This document shows, piece by piece, positions 53,481 to 63,416 of a DNA stretch of 64,000 bases (its first letter is position 1; the number at the start of each line of letters is the position of its first letter). The translations under genes and the position numbers were made by a program. The stretch is from GCA-002050365 sp964237235. Its GTDB lineage: Bacteria > Acidobacteriota > Blastocatellia > Pyrinomonadales > Pyrinomonadaceae. The notes beneath the pieces were generated by a model. That model saw nothing but the letters and a program-made list of their open reading frames with translations, ran no database searches and was not told the origin of the DNA. The stretch lies in contig CAXSGY010000018.1 in assembly GCA_964237235.1 (NCBI GenBank), forward strand, positions 35,484-99,483, read 5' to 3'.

Positions 53481-54368
53481 AATTATCTACTCCGCCTGTA
53501 AAAATCCTTCATCATTTAACGCACCGAAACAGAACAAAAAGTGTCATAAGTAAACAAAATTTCCAAAAACGTCTCAGAACTTTCTAAATTATCTTCGACC
53601 CATTGCATTCTTTCATTTTAAGGAAAGCCGTCGAACGATTGAGTTCATCGAGCGCGAAACCAGCAACAGGCAAGCAAAAATGTAATAGACGACGCTTTAA
53701 GAAAATCGCTGTTTTGCGCTTCAATGCAACAATTTATTAGGCTCAGCACAATCGGACAATCTCTAATTCATTGAGAAGTTGTTTTCGGTCGTTTGTGATT
53801 AATCAGCGTCTGACGATCTCTTATATAAAGAATTGTTTCTGCACATTGCTGACTGTAACTTTGAACCAATATTCTTATATGCACCTTCTAAGTGGTCAAA
53901 ATCGAAGTGATTATTACCAACAAAATAGGATGCTGTAGGCTCCGTCATATCTTATTCTTTATCAAATTCGTACTTGATAGATTTCGGGTAGATGTAACCC
54001 TTCAACGCCATTTTTTACTTAATTGTTTGCCTCTCTTCTTACTCTCTAAATCAATTCCATAAATAATGCCGCAGTCAGATTTTTGTAATGTTAATTTTTA
54101 TACGACTTTGGCAGTGTCACTAACCCTTAAAATTTATGTTTTCGCCTGACAATTGTTGCCAAAATTGATCGTTATAAAACGACGTAATATTTATTTTCAT
54201 CGCTAACTGAACTTGTCTTTTAGTTTAATATTATTTATTATTGTTTAACATTTAATGAGTTCTGCTCGATATTTATCCGAAAATCGGTTCGGATAAATGA
54301 GATTTTTCTTTTTCCGGCTTCGTTATATGCCGGAATTGACAGCGGGCGGTTGCCCGGGAGGTTTTTCA
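53481..54368. other. Large intergenic region between divergent clusters
   Basis: The 888-bp AT-rich gap separates the minus-strand peroxidase cluster from the plus-strand GH13 gene. No open frame with coding character, RNA gene, repeat or hairpin stands out. The frame of GH13 is open from 54297, but its signal peptide begins only at 54369. Confidence 0.4.
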
Positions 54369-56504
54369 ATGAAAGGAAAAGTGAATTATGCAGTATCTTT
54401 ATTTTTTTTGTGCGGCTTGATTTCCGCTGTGCCGGTTGCCGTCCGCGCGGCTGATTTCAAACGCGAAACGATTTACCAGATCATCACCGACCGTTTTTAT
54501 AACGGCAACGCGGCGAACGATAATCCGTCGCAAAGCGCGGGACTATTCGACTCGACACAGACGAACTGGCGGCTCTACTGGGGCGGCGATCTGGCGGGCA
54601 TTCAGGCGAAAATGACCTACTTGAAAAATATGGGGGTGACGGCGATCTGGATTTCGCCGCCCGTTGATAATCTGAATTTGAGCATTCCGGTCGGCGGACT
54701 GCCGAGCGCGCCGTATCACGGCTATCAGGGACGCGATTTCAAACGCGTCGAGGAACACGAGGGCGACGCGTCGAACGCCTGGACGGCGTTCGACAATATG
54801 GTTTCGGCGGCGCACACGAACGGCATCAAGGTCATCGTTGATTTTGCCCCGAATCATACGAATCAGGATAACGACGGCGAATACGGTGCATTTTACGACA
54901 ACGGCACGTTCGTCGGCAATTACACGAGCGACACAAACGGCTATTTCCACCACAACGGCAATATCGCCAACTTCGACGACCGTTATCAGGTGCAGTATTA
55001 TTCGTTATTCGATCTGTCGGATTTCAATCAGGAAAACGCGACGGTTGACGCATATTTGAAAAGCGCGGCGACGACTTTGCAGTCGCACGGCGTGGACGGT
55101 TTTCGCATCGATGCCGTCAAGCACGTCACCTGGGGCTGGGAATACACGTTCGCCAATGCGATTTACGCCAACAGCGACAGCTTTCTGTTCGGCGAATGGT
55201 ATCAAGGCACGACCACCGATCCGCTCTACCGCGATTCGTATAAATTCGCCAACCGCAGCGGCATCTCCCTGCTCGATTTTCCGCTCAATCAGGCGATCCG
55301 CAACGTCTTCGGCGGAACGAATAATTTTTCCGACATTGATACGGTCATCAGCCAGGAAAACTCGAATTTTAACTGGAATAACGATTTGATCACGTTCATC
55401 GACAACCACGATATGACCAGATTTTTAACGGTTAACAACAATCAAAATCGTCTGCACGAAGCGATTACCTTTATTGAGACGGCGCGCGGCATTCCCTGCA
55501 TTTATTACGGCACCGAGCAGTATCTGCACAATGACACGAGCGGCGGCGGCGATCCGTATAACCGTCCCCAGATGCCCGGATTTTCGACGACGACCACGGC
55601 TTACGGCTTGATCAAAAAATTGTCCGATCTCAGGAAAAACAATCCCGCGCTCGGCTACGGCTCAACCCAGCAGCGTTGGATGAACAGCGATGTTTACATT
55701 TACGAGCGCAAGTTCTATAACAACGTCGTCCTCGTCGCCATCAACAAAAGCGCGACTTCGACCTATCCGATCTCCGGTTTGAACACGTCGCTGCCCGCCG
55801 GAACTTACTCTGATTATTTAGCGGGAACGCTCGGCGGCGGCAGCCTCGCCGTCAATGCGGGAACGGGCGGGAACAATCCGGCGGTCGCCTATAATATGTC
55901 GCCGAATACGGTCAGCGTTTGGCAATACACCGCGCCGGCGGCGACTGTGCCGCAAATCGGTTCGCTCGGACCGACGACGGCGCAGGCGGGCGTGAAAGTG
56001 ATTATCGGCGGGAAAGATTTCGGCACGACTACCGGCACAATCAAATTCGACACGACCGCCGCCGCCGTCAATTCGTGGTCGGATACGAAAATCGTCGCCA
56101 CCGTGCCGAACATCACGAATGGCAATTACAGCGTCACGGTCGGGCGCGGCAGTTCCGTCTCGAACGGCATTAATTTCGCACTGCTCGCCGCCAAACAAAT
56201 CCCCGTCACCTTTACGGTGAATAACGCCGCGCCGACGAGTCCGGGCGATTATATTTTCCTGACCGGCGACACGATTGAGTTGAGCGGTTGGAACACGACC
56301 TGGGACGGCGCAATCGGACCGTTGCTCGCGCCGAATTATCCGAACTGGTTTATCAATACGAACGTTCCGGCGGGCAAAACGATTAATTTTAAGTTCGTCA
56401 AAATTGCCGCTAACGGAACTGTCAATTACGAAAATGGCGCGAACCACAGCTACACTGTCCCGACGAGCGGCACGGGCTTTGTCAACGTCAACTGGCAATA
56501 CTAG
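54369..56504 (+). CDS. Secreted GH13 alpha-amylase / cyclodextrin glucanotransferase-like enzyme
   Basis: The protein has 711 residues from ATG 54369, chosen for its GGAGGT site 7 bases upstream and because it begins a clean signal peptide (MKGKVNYAVSLFFLCGLISA, cleaved before ADF). The GH13 motifs are complete: DFAPNH (158-163), GFRIDAVKH (nucleophile Asp248), FLFGEW (acid/base Glu276) and FIDNHD (Asp348). A C domain, an IPT/TIG immunoglobulin-like domain (about 525-605) and a C-terminal CBM20 starch-binding domain (about 610-711) follow. This five-domain A-B-C-D-E layout is that of CGTases and maltogenic amylases. Tyr/Phe acceptor residues are not certain, so the product is unclear. Confidence 0.88.
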   Translation: MKGKVNYAVSLFFLCGLISAVPVAVRAADFKRETIYQIITDRFYNGNAANDNPSQSAGLFDSTQTNWRLYWGGDLAGIQAKMTYLKNMGVTAIWISPPVDNLNLSIPVGGLPSAPYHGYQGRDFKRVEEHEGDASNAWTAFDNMVSAAHTNGIKVIVDFAPNHTNQDNDGEYGAFYDNGTFVGNYTSDTNGYFHHNGNIANFDDRYQVQYYSLFDLSDFNQENATVDAYLKSAATTLQSHGVDGFRIDAVKHVTWGWEYTFANAIYANSDSFLFGEWYQGTTTDPLYRDSYKFANRSGISLLDFPLNQAIRNVFGGTNNFSDIDTVISQENSNFNWNNDLITFIDNHDMTRFLTVNNNQNRLHEAITFIETARGIPCIYYGTEQYLHNDTSGGGDPYNRPQMPGFSTTTTAYGLIKKLSDLRKNNPALGYGSTQQRWMNSDVYIYERKFYNNVVLVAINKSATSTYPISGLNTSLPAGTYSDYLAGTLGGGSLAVNAGTGGNNPAVAYNMSPNTVSVWQYTAPAATVPQIGSLGPTTAQAGVKVIIGGKDFGTTTGTIKFDTTAAAVNSWSDTKIVATVPNITNGNYSVTVGRGSSVSNGINFALLAAKQIPVTFTVNNAAPTSPGDYIFLTGDTIELSGWNTTWDGAIGPLLAPNYPNWFINTNVPAGKTINFKFVKIAANGTVNYENGANHSYTVPTSGTGFVNVNWQY

Positions 56505-56527
56505 TAGAAATATTGATGCTCAAAGTT

Positions 56528-56563
56528 AAAAGGCGCATCCGAAATAATTCGGATGCGCCTTTT
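56528..56563 (+). terminator. Rho-independent terminator of the GH13 gene
   Basis: A 16-bp perfect stem (56528-56543 with 56548-56563), 4-nt loop and terminal T run lie 24 bp after the stop. Confidence 0.85.
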
Positions 56564-56682
56564 GTTACCGATTGTCTCGGCAATACGAAAGAAAATTAGA
56601 TGAAATCTGAATGTGTTTTTCAACAAAACGCTGACCGAGTGGAACTCTTTTTTCCGGCATTACTTCCAGTAAGCTAATCACT

Positions 56683-56916
56683 TTAACTGTCGTTCCCGCT
56701 TTTTTCGTTGAGAATCTCGGCGCAAATTATCCATTCGTGTTCCCATTGCCCGTTGACGCTGATAAATTGTCCGGCAAAGGGGGCGAGATCAATCGTCTCG
56801 CCACTATAATCGCCGTCCCAATCGGCTCGCGTCAACCGTTGCCGATCCGTCCCGTCATCGTTATCGAAATAAAAATGTCCGTCGTATTCGTTCACCCATC
56901 CGGTAAAACTGTTCAT
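56683..56916 (-). CDS. Small hypothetical protein
   Basis: The 77-residue acidic and aromatic-rich protein (NEYDGHFYFDNDDGTDRQ, GQWEHEWIICAEI) looks like a real compact beta-rich domain but matches no family I know. A G-rich stretch before ATG 56916 could serve as ribosome site, and an in-frame stop is just upstream. It is an orphan between the GH13 terminator and another small gene on the same strand. Confidence 0.5.
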   Translation of the reverse strand: MNSFTGWVNEYDGHFYFDNDDGTDRQRLTRADWDGDYSGETIDLAPFAGQFISVNGQWEHEWIICAEILNEKSGNDS

Positions 56917-57493
56917 CAGTTCCGCCCCCGCGTAATAACCTTAAATTTCAAATGCAATAGAAAAACGACGCGCTATTCAATACCAGTCAAGAATCAGCCG
57001 AGACGGGATAATCATCGCTGGTCGAAAATTCTTTTTCTCGGCATCCCCCTTAAAAATGCCGATGGATTTAGCGGTCATCGGTTTTAATCAGCAGCAACTC
57101 TGAAGTTGTTGGACGGAAATATAAGCCCGTTTGAGGCTGCCTGTCAAGACAAATTTCAAAGTATTCTGGAGCGGATGCGCGCGACACGGACGCTTAATTG
57201 TGGCGCGAAGCGATTAGTTTGATTTCGCTCATTTCAAATCTCAACTTGGAAACTCTCTGCGAACGAGTCCTCAAATAAATTTTCTCTAATTTTCCGGCGG
57301 CAACAACTTTTCTGCAAATTCACTAAGCACCTGCTATAAATACCAGATCAAGAAGACTCTCGATAAATCGAGAGTCTTCTTGATGCTCAAAGCGTGTCTT
57401 AACGCTCTACCGTCCGAAACCGCTTCGGTTATAAACGGGGAGCCTCGAAAAGAGTTCAAGTTAGGTTTTCTAATTGCCAATCGTTCCAGTTTG
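56917..57493. other. Intergenic region
   Basis: The 577-bp gap contains a perfect 17-bp hairpin (57347-57384, below). Otherwise there is no coding frame or RNA gene that I can support. Confidence 0.4.
57347..57384. terminator. 17-bp perfect hairpin
   Basis: Arms 57347-57363 and 57368-57384 are perfect complements around TAAA. The hairpin sits 110 bp downstream of the stop of the small gene at 57494, on its 3' side. No T run follows, so the terminator role is likely but not certain. Confidence 0.6.
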
Positions 57494-57835
57494 TTAATAC
57501 AACAGAACGACTTGAAAATAATCATTTACGTCCGTGTTGGTCTCAGAGTTGGCGGCATTAATCTCAATCGTATGCTCGCCCTCGGTCAGATCATCAACGT
57601 CAATGAAAGTCGTTCTCATCGCGGTATGATTATTATTCTGATTAGCCCAGCACATTGCCGGACTGCCGATTTGACTGCCGTCTAAACTCAAAGTTATTCC
57701 GGTCAGACACGCGGCGTTTTCCTGCGTCGTCGCCGTCCCGGATAAAACAAATACTGCCGGACCGTCTAAGGGAGCGTCAAACGTCGCTTGTTGCGGAAGC
57801 GGACCCGCGCCATCATAAATTATCAAAGCTGCCAT
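57494..57835 (-). CDS. Small beta-sandwich-like protein
   Basis: The 113-residue protein has no signal peptide. Alternating hydrophobic residues, DGAGPLPQQATFDAPLDGP near the N-terminus and LTEGEHTIEINAAN near residue 84 suggest a small jelly-roll or Ig-like fold. Two Cys are present. GGAG precedes ATG 57835. No family recognised. It may belong with the large secreted protein and tail-collar genes on the same strand. Confidence 0.6.
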   Translation of the reverse strand: MAALIIYDGAGPLPQQATFDAPLDGPAVFVLSGTATTQENAACLTGITLSLDGSQIGSPAMCWANQNNNHTAMRTTFIDVDDLTEGEHTIEINAANSETNTDVNDYFQVVLLY

Positions 57836-58388
57836 TACTCATTCTCCTGTTTAATTTAATTTGAAAAAACCGATCTCGAAATTCAAAATTTTTACGTCCC
57901 GAATCAGACATAAATAACTCTTTCCCATCAACACAATAAAATTGATTAAATTACAAGCTGGTATTGATTTAATCGACAAATCGCTCAATTCCCGGCTATT
58001 TTCTTGACGCTAAGTAGATAATGCTTCAGCAATTATCTTTGACGATTCCCACTGCCTCGCCGATTCTCAACGCAGATTAAACCGGCAAAATAATACCAAT
58101 CCAATTTTGTTGCTCTAATCTGATAAAAACCAGACGACCCTCAGATAAGCCGCCGGGGATTTTTCGGCGAATTTAGTTTGGCTGAAGACCGGCTTCTTCA
58201 AAGAGCCGGCATCTCACGCGCCAATTCTTACATCGCCCGCCAAATATTCACGTCCGCCACGGCGAAAACGCAGAATACTGCCTGACGGCTCGCACCGCCG
58301 ACTTGATCCCTCGCACCTGTTCGGGAAATTTTTAGCTAATTAAGAGCAGCTTGCCGCATCTTTGCAGCGTCAAAACCACTCTGCCGTC
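57836..58388. other. Intergenic region
   Basis: The gap follows the stop of the 1266-residue protein gene. A short GC-rich hairpin (58189-58194 with 58204-58209) may end its transcript. I see no gene or RNA. Confidence 0.4.
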
Positions 58389-61300
58389 TCATTTGTTATT
58401 CGCCGTAAAAATCAAATCGGTTAATTCTTCGTTGACGTTAATTGCCTGCGAATCGAAAATATATCTCTTATGTTTTATTGAAACGACATATGTCTGCCCC
58501 GATTCGACACCCGCGAAGCGAAAATAGCCGAAGGAATTTGTGCTGGCGTTCAAAACTGCTCCGTCTGACTTGATCAACGAAACAACGGCGTTGGAAATAC
58601 CGCGCCCGTCTTGCGTCAGAACGCGCCCGCCGACGGAAACGACAGCGGCGGTCGGCGCGTTGACCGTGTGCGGCTCGCCCGCCGAAGTGCTGCCGCTGAA
58701 ATTCGCATCCCCCGCGTAAGTCGCCGTCAGCGTCCGCATTCCCGATGTCGTTAAAGTGATGTTGCATTGACCGGCGGCGACCGTTGCCGTGCAGGAATTC
58801 ACGCCATCGGAAACCGTCACGTTGCCGGTCGGCATCCCTGATCCGGGCGAGGTGACCGTCACCATGTAGGTGACCGTCACCGCTTGATTGACCGATGACG
58901 GATCGGGCGTGTCGGCGGTGATCGTCGTCGTCGTGCCGGCTTGCGCGACGGTGTGCGCTGCGCCCGCCGAAGTGCTGCCGCTGAAATTCGCATCCCCTGC
59001 ATAAGTCGCCGTCAGCGTCCGCGCTCCGACCGTATTTAAGACGAGCGAGCATTGCCCGGCGGCGACCGTTGCCGTGCAGGAATTCACGCCGTCGGAAACC
59101 GTCACGTTGCCGGTCGGCGTTCCCGCGCCCGGAGAATTAACCGTCACCGTGTAGGTGACGGTGATCGTCTGACCTCTGACCGACGGGTCGGGATTGTCGG
59201 AAGTGATCGTGGTCGTCGTCGAAGCCGCTCCGACCGTAATGTTGGCGGTTGCCGTGCCGTTATCAACCTGCGCGGTGATCGTCGCCGTTCCCGCAGATGA
59301 CGCAGTAAATGTTGCCGTCGCCGTGCCGCTCGCTTGAATCGTTGCCTGCGCGCCGGAAAGCGCACCGCGCGCCGGTGTGGTGTTGGTAAACGTGATCGGC
59401 AAGCCGATCAAAACATCGAGATTGCTCGCCGCAATCGCCTGATTGTTCGAGTTGGTCAGGAAGCTGGCGGTCAGCGTCGTGCTGTTTCCGACGACAATCG
59501 GATTCGGACTGGCGGTGAGCGTGTAGCGCAGCCACGGATCGTAGTCAAGCGTTCCGGCGGTTGCGCCGGCGGTGTCGCAGGGCGCGGCACTCGGTCCGGT
59601 GTTGCAGCCCCACCAGTTGTTTTCCACGATTGCCGTTCCTCCGCGCGTTACCAAGCCTTTGAATCCGCCGGTGGAGGTATTATTTACAATCCGCGAGTAA
59701 ATCATATTGAAGGCGTTTCCGGTCGTGATCGTGCCGACCCCAATTGCCCCGCCGCTCGTCGGAGCCGAGTTGCCGACCATCGTCGCTTTATTGAGATTGA
59801 CGGAGGAATTGATAACATCGGACGCAATTCCTCCGCCGTATCTGGTAGCCGTGTTATTGCTGATAATCGTCGGAGCGGTGAGAACCAAACCGCGCAAAGT
59901 GTAGATTCCGCCGCCGTCGGAATTGGCGGCGGTCGTCGTATTACCCGTCACCGTCATATTGGTCAGAGTCGAACTGCCGGCATTTCCCGAACCGGTAACC
60001 GGCTCGATATACATACCGCCGCCGTTGTTTTTGCTCGTGTTGCCGGTGACGGCGACATTGGTCATCGAAAACGGAGTGTATTGAATGTAAATGCCGCCGC
60101 CGATAACTGACACTGCGCCGGTCGCTGCTCCCGTATTATTCGATATTGTCGAATTGGTGATCGTTACGGAACCGGTGCCGGGAACATTGGCACTCGTAAA
60201 TAAAAATCCGCCGCCGCCGATGCCGCCGCCGCCCACGGTGCTGTTGGAGGCGACAACGGTATTGAGCGTTATCGTGCCGCCGCTGTTGCCCGCGTCCCAG
60301 TCCATCGCGCCGCCGAAACCGTCAGTGGTATTGTTTCCGTAACGCATCGTCAGATTCGACATTGACGTGGCGAATGACGCAGTTAAACCCGGATTGACGG
60401 AAAACACTTTGTCAATTCCGGTGCCGGTGCTTGCTCCGGCTTGAAAGATCGTCCCCGCCGCACTCGTGCCGACGATTGTCACGGCATCGATGATGTCCAA
60501 ATCGCCGGTGGCGGCGGCATCTTCCCCGCCGCCGGCGATGGTCAGCTGATAAGTGTTGTTCGGAGCCATAATCATATCCGAACCCGCGTTGGCGTTGGCG
60601 GCGCGAACCGCTTCGCGCGCCGAACAGTCCGCGTTGCAAACCCCGTCGTTGGTGTCCGCCGCTTTTGAAATGGTATAAGTCGAATTTGGAGCAAGCATTA
60701 TGGCGGTCGGCTCGATGCTCTGCTGATCGTAGACGACGAAACCCTGCTGTCCCATTACGTTCAGGCGCATCGGCAGAATCGCGGCGGGAGCGCGGGCAAA
60801 ATCTACGGTTTGAATTTTGGTTTCGCCCGTAAACGAAGTGCGATTGTCGTCGCGGTTCGGCTCTTTGAACAGAACTTCGACCTGCTTCGCCTGTTGGTTG
60901 ACGATTATCAGATCATCGGTTTCATAGCCCGTCAGATATGCCTTTCGCAGTAAGCCCGGCGCATTATTCTGAACGGCGTAAACGCCGAGCTGGTAAGATT
61001 CGGTTTCCGTCCAGTTTTCCGGCGAATTATCCGGCTTGACCAGCGGCGGGCGACGACCGTATTTTTTGAGATTTTCGGCAGTTTCCTTTTCTGTCAGCGG
61101 GCGCGTGTCGAGTGCGCCGTCAGCCAGATAATTGACGTTGCCGTTCTCTGCTAAAACGGCAATTTCATTTTTGGCGCGACGGTCAGTGATAAAGTTGCCG
61201 ACCGCAAAATCAACCGCGCGATACGGCAAATTAATCGAATTCACTTTGTTCTTTGCCGAGCCGAGGTCGGCAACGGTGAACAGTTTTCCGTCCGACAAAC

Positions 61301-62189
61301 CGAACAGTTCAACGCCCGCTGCGCTCGGTTCGCGTTTCGCCAGAATCATCGAATTGATTGCCGATTCAACCGGAACGACGCGCGGAGCGGTGTTCATCAA
61401 ATCCTTATTACTGCTGAAAACCAGCAGACTCGCCGATTCCCCGTCGTCCACAGCGGCAACGATGCCATCATACGCTCCGCTGTAATCCAGCCTCTGCGAA
61501 GCCAGGGCGGTGATTTCGCCTTCGACCGGAATTTCCTGCGGCTGATTGAATCCGCCTCTGCCGTCGGAAGTCATCAGGTAAATGACACGCCCGCCGCGCG
61601 CCGCGAAAACCAGATCGACTGCCGAGTCAAGCGAAAACTTCCCGGCGGCGATAAAATCCGGCGCGACCGGAACTTCCGTCACGAACGCGTCTTTTTCAAA
61701 TGCGGCGGGAAAAATTCCTGTTTGTAAATCCGCGAAAGTTTTTTCGTCAGTCGGCGCGAACGCCTCATGGCTGGCGCGGTGCATAATAATCAGCCCGCCG
61801 CCCGCGCCGTTGCGGAAGCCGCCGACCAGATCGGCGTAACCGTCCGAGTTGAAATCAGCCGACACTTGCGAAAGCGGCTCGGCGAGAGTGCTCTCTAGAG
61901 CGGAAATCGCGGAATCTTTTCCGTAAAAGATCGTTTCGGGCGATCTTCCTTCCTGCAGTTTGAGCCAGACGGAGGTTCTTTCGCCGATGTTTGCCGCCGG
62001 CGCGGAATCGCGCGGCGCGGCGAAACCGTTTGGCGCGTTATCGTTTTTTTGAATTTGCGGTCGATTGTTTCCTGCTTCGGCTAGAATCGTATGATTTACA
62101 AGAAAACTGATGCCGGTTAAAACTGAAACGAATATGAACGCCAGAAAAATTCTTTGACTTTTACTGAATTTGTAAGCTGTATTTTTCAT
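58389..62189 (-). CDS. Large secreted FG-GAP / beta-helix / Ig-like repeat protein
   Basis: The 1266-residue protein has a signal/anchor segment (about 14-34) and an FG-GAP-like propeller (about 90-330, FNSDGYADLVGGF). A parallel beta-helix region (about 510-880) is introduced by CSAREAVRAANANAG, with many TVTGNT-type turns. Two nearly identical Ig-like (Big_3) domains of 95 residues follow (about 1000-1180, for example TYAGDANFSGSTSAG), then a carboxypeptidase-regulatory-like (CnaB/CarboxypepD) domain at the C-terminus (GGRVLTQDGRGISNAVV). It has the look of a cell-surface or secreted adhesin-like protein. Strong AGGAAGG site before ATG 62189. Confidence 0.82.
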   Translation of the reverse strand: MKNTAYKFSKSQRIFLAFIFVSVLTGISFLVNHTILAEAGNNRPQIQKNDNAPNGFAAPRDSAPAANIGERTSVWLKLQEGRSPETIFYGKDSAISALESTLAEPLSQVSADFNSDGYADLVGGFRNGAGGGLIIMHRASHEAFAPTDEKTFADLQTGIFPAAFEKDAFVTEVPVAPDFIAAGKFSLDSAVDLVFAARGGRVIYLMTSDGRGGFNQPQEIPVEGEITALASQRLDYSGAYDGIVAAVDDGESASLLVFSSNKDLMNTAPRVVPVESAINSMILAKREPSAAGVELFGLSDGKLFTVADLGSAKNKVNSINLPYRAVDFAVGNFITDRRAKNEIAVLAENGNVNYLADGALDTRPLTEKETAENLKKYGRRPPLVKPDNSPENWTETESYQLGVYAVQNNAPGLLRKAYLTGYETDDLIIVNQQAKQVEVLFKEPNRDDNRTSFTGETKIQTVDFARAPAAILPMRLNVMGQQGFVVYDQQSIEPTAIMLAPNSTYTISKAADTNDGVCNADCSAREAVRAANANAGSDMIMAPNNTYQLTIAGGGEDAAATGDLDIIDAVTIVGTSAAGTIFQAGASTGTGIDKVFSVNPGLTASFATSMSNLTMRYGNNTTDGFGGAMDWDAGNSGGTITLNTVVASNSTVGGGGIGGGGFLFTSANVPGTGSVTITNSTISNNTGAATGAVSVIGGGIYIQYTPFSMTNVAVTGNTSKNNGGGMYIEPVTGSGNAGSSTLTNMTVTGNTTTAANSDGGGIYTLRGLVLTAPTIISNNTATRYGGGIASDVINSSVNLNKATMVGNSAPTSGGAIGVGTITTGNAFNMIYSRIVNNTSTGGFKGLVTRGGTAIVENNWWGCNTGPSAAPCDTAGATAGTLDYDPWLRYTLTASPNPIVVGNSTTLTASFLTNSNNQAIAASNLDVLIGLPITFTNTTPARGALSGAQATIQASGTATATFTASSAGTATITAQVDNGTATANITVGAASTTTTITSDNPDPSVRGQTITVTYTVTVNSPGAGTPTGNVTVSDGVNSCTATVAAGQCSLVLNTVGARTLTATYAGDANFSGSTSAGAAHTVAQAGTTTTITADTPDPSSVNQAVTVTYMVTVTSPGSGMPTGNVTVSDGVNSCTATVAAGQCNITLTTSGMRTLTATYAGDANFSGSTSAGEPHTVNAPTAAVVSVGGRVLTQDGRGISNAVVSLIKSDGAVLNASTNSFGYFRFAGVESGQTYVVSIKHKRYIFDSQAINVNEELTDLIFTANNK
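58672..59241. repeat. Two tandem copies of a 285-bp coding repeat
   Basis: The two Ig-like modules of the secreted protein are duplicated at DNA level with a period of 285 bp (95 codons). Long identical blocks encode GNVTVSDGVNSCTATVAAGQ and TLTATYAGDANFSGSTSAG. High identity points to recent duplication or gene conversion. Confidence 0.75.
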
Positions 62190-62301
62190 ACTTATCCTTC
62201 CTGTATTACATAAAGGTTGTAAGCCGCAAGCGATTTACCTGTCGAATACGTTCGACACCAGCCGCCGATAAAGGTAGAACCAGCCGGAAAATTTTCAATG
62301 G

Positions 62302-62820
62302 TTAACTTCGTTGCGGGAAGATTCCCTGCAAAGCGATGATAAAGGTCATTCCCAAATACGGCTGCATATTATTATGCGGCTGATTTCCGCCCACGGGTTG
62401 AACCGCCTGCGCGTTCATCGGAACCGCAGTCCCTTGCGGCGCATATGACACGCCGAGCCGGGCGTTTCCGCTGAAGGTCGCGCCGCTCGGAGAGTTGCCC
62501 GTCGTTGCTGTATTGCACTGCAGCGAATGAGTGTGAGACGGCGTTTGAGCGGACGTTAACGTAACTGAATTCGAGCCGCTCTGTTCGCCGAGACTGCGTG
62601 AAGTCAAACCAGTCCCTTGTCCCCAGTGCATCGGAGATCTGCCCTGTAGATTCGGAAGCCCGAACGTCGAGGAGCCGTTGCCGCCGTAAGTTGCCCCGAG
62701 AATCGCAAATAACGCGGTGTTTTGACTGATCGTCAGTATCTGACCGTTACATAAAGCGTAGCCGCGCGGCGCGAAATTAAAACCTGCGAATTTTATTTCA
62801 CCAACAAATGGCTCTGACAT
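62302..62820 (-). CDS. Phage tail collar domain protein (microcystin-dependent-like), copy 1
   Basis: The 172-residue protein has the tail-collar opening MSEPFVGEIKFAGFNFAPRG, the core CNGQ..I....ALF..LG.TYGG.G...FGLPNLQGR and the closing PYLGMTFIIALQGIFPQ. The family includes MdpB-like proteins of bacteria and short-tail collar domains of phages. The Ser/Gly/Thr-rich middle is the variable part. No signal peptide. It is the last of three tandem paralogues; GGAG precedes its start. Confidence 0.88.
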   Translation of the reverse strand: MSEPFVGEIKFAGFNFAPRGYALCNGQILTISQNTALFAILGATYGGNGSSTFGLPNLQGRSPMHWGQGTGLTSRSLGEQSGSNSVTLTSAQTPSHTHSLQCNTATTGNSPSGATFSGNARLGVSYAPQGTAVPMNAQAVQPVGGNQPHNNMQPYLGMTFIIALQGIFPQRS

Positions 62821-62837
62821 ACATTTTTTCTCCTTAA

Positions 62838-63353
62838 TTAGTTTCTGGACGGGAAAATTCCCACTAAAGCGATTATCGCGGTGACCGTCAGATACGGCTG
62901 CATATTATTGTGCGCCTGACCGCCGATGGTGCCGGTTTCATTACCTGTCATAACCGCGTTGGAGGAAGTCGCATAAGCTCCCGCGTTACTGCCCGCCACG
63001 TAGTTGTTCACCGGAGTATTCAGGGACAAACCCTGATTTGAAGCATTCAAAGCGTGATTGTGAGCCGCCATTTCGGTAATCGCTAAAGTGTGTGCCTGCT
63101 CGCCGCCGACTTGTCCCCAGGTAACCGACGATATTCCTCCCGAGGGGGTTGATCCCCAATGTACCGCAGCTGTGCCCTGCAGATTCGGAAGCCCGAACGT
63201 CGTTCGCCCGTCGCCGCCGTAAGTCGTTCCGAGAAGCGAAAACAATGCCTGATTTTGATTGGATGCCAACAATTGCCCGTTACACGCGGCATAGCCGCGC
63301 GGCGCGAAATTGAATGATACGAATTTTACCTCACCGACAAATGGTTGTGACAT
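62838..63353 (-). CDS. Phage tail collar domain protein, copy 2
   Basis: The 171-residue paralogue has MSQPFVGEVKFVSFNFAPRG at the N-terminus, TTYGGDGRTTFGLPNLQG in the core and PYLTVTAIIALVGIFPSRN at the C-terminus. The middle (residues 70-140) differs from copies 1 and 3. It starts 63 bp after copy 3 and ends 17 bp before copy 1. Confidence 0.88.
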   Translation of the reverse strand: MSQPFVGEVKFVSFNFAPRGYAACNGQLLASNQNQALFSLLGTTYGGDGRTTFGLPNLQGTAAVHWGSTPSGGISSVTWGQVGGEQAHTLAITEMAAHNHALNASNQGLSLNTPVNNYVAGSNAGAYATSSNAVMTGNETGTIGGQAHNNMQPYLTVTAIIALVGIFPSRN

Positions 63354-63416
63354 AATTTCTTTCTCTCCGTTTTCTAAAATTTAAAATTAATAATCGTCGG
63401 AATCGAATCGCCCGAC

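Noticed and set aside
54297..54368. Upstream ATG for the GH13 enzyme
   Set aside because: It would bury the signal peptide 24 residues inside; ATG 54369 has a strong GGAGGT site.
55818..56498. 226-codon minus-strand frame in the GH13 gene
   Set aside because: Arg-rich shadow opposite the CBM20/IPT coding region.
59334..60110. 258-codon plus-strand frame inside the large secreted protein gene
   Set aside because: Antisense shadow of repetitive Gly/Thr/Asn codons; composition (Arg/Gly/Val-rich) is not protein-like.
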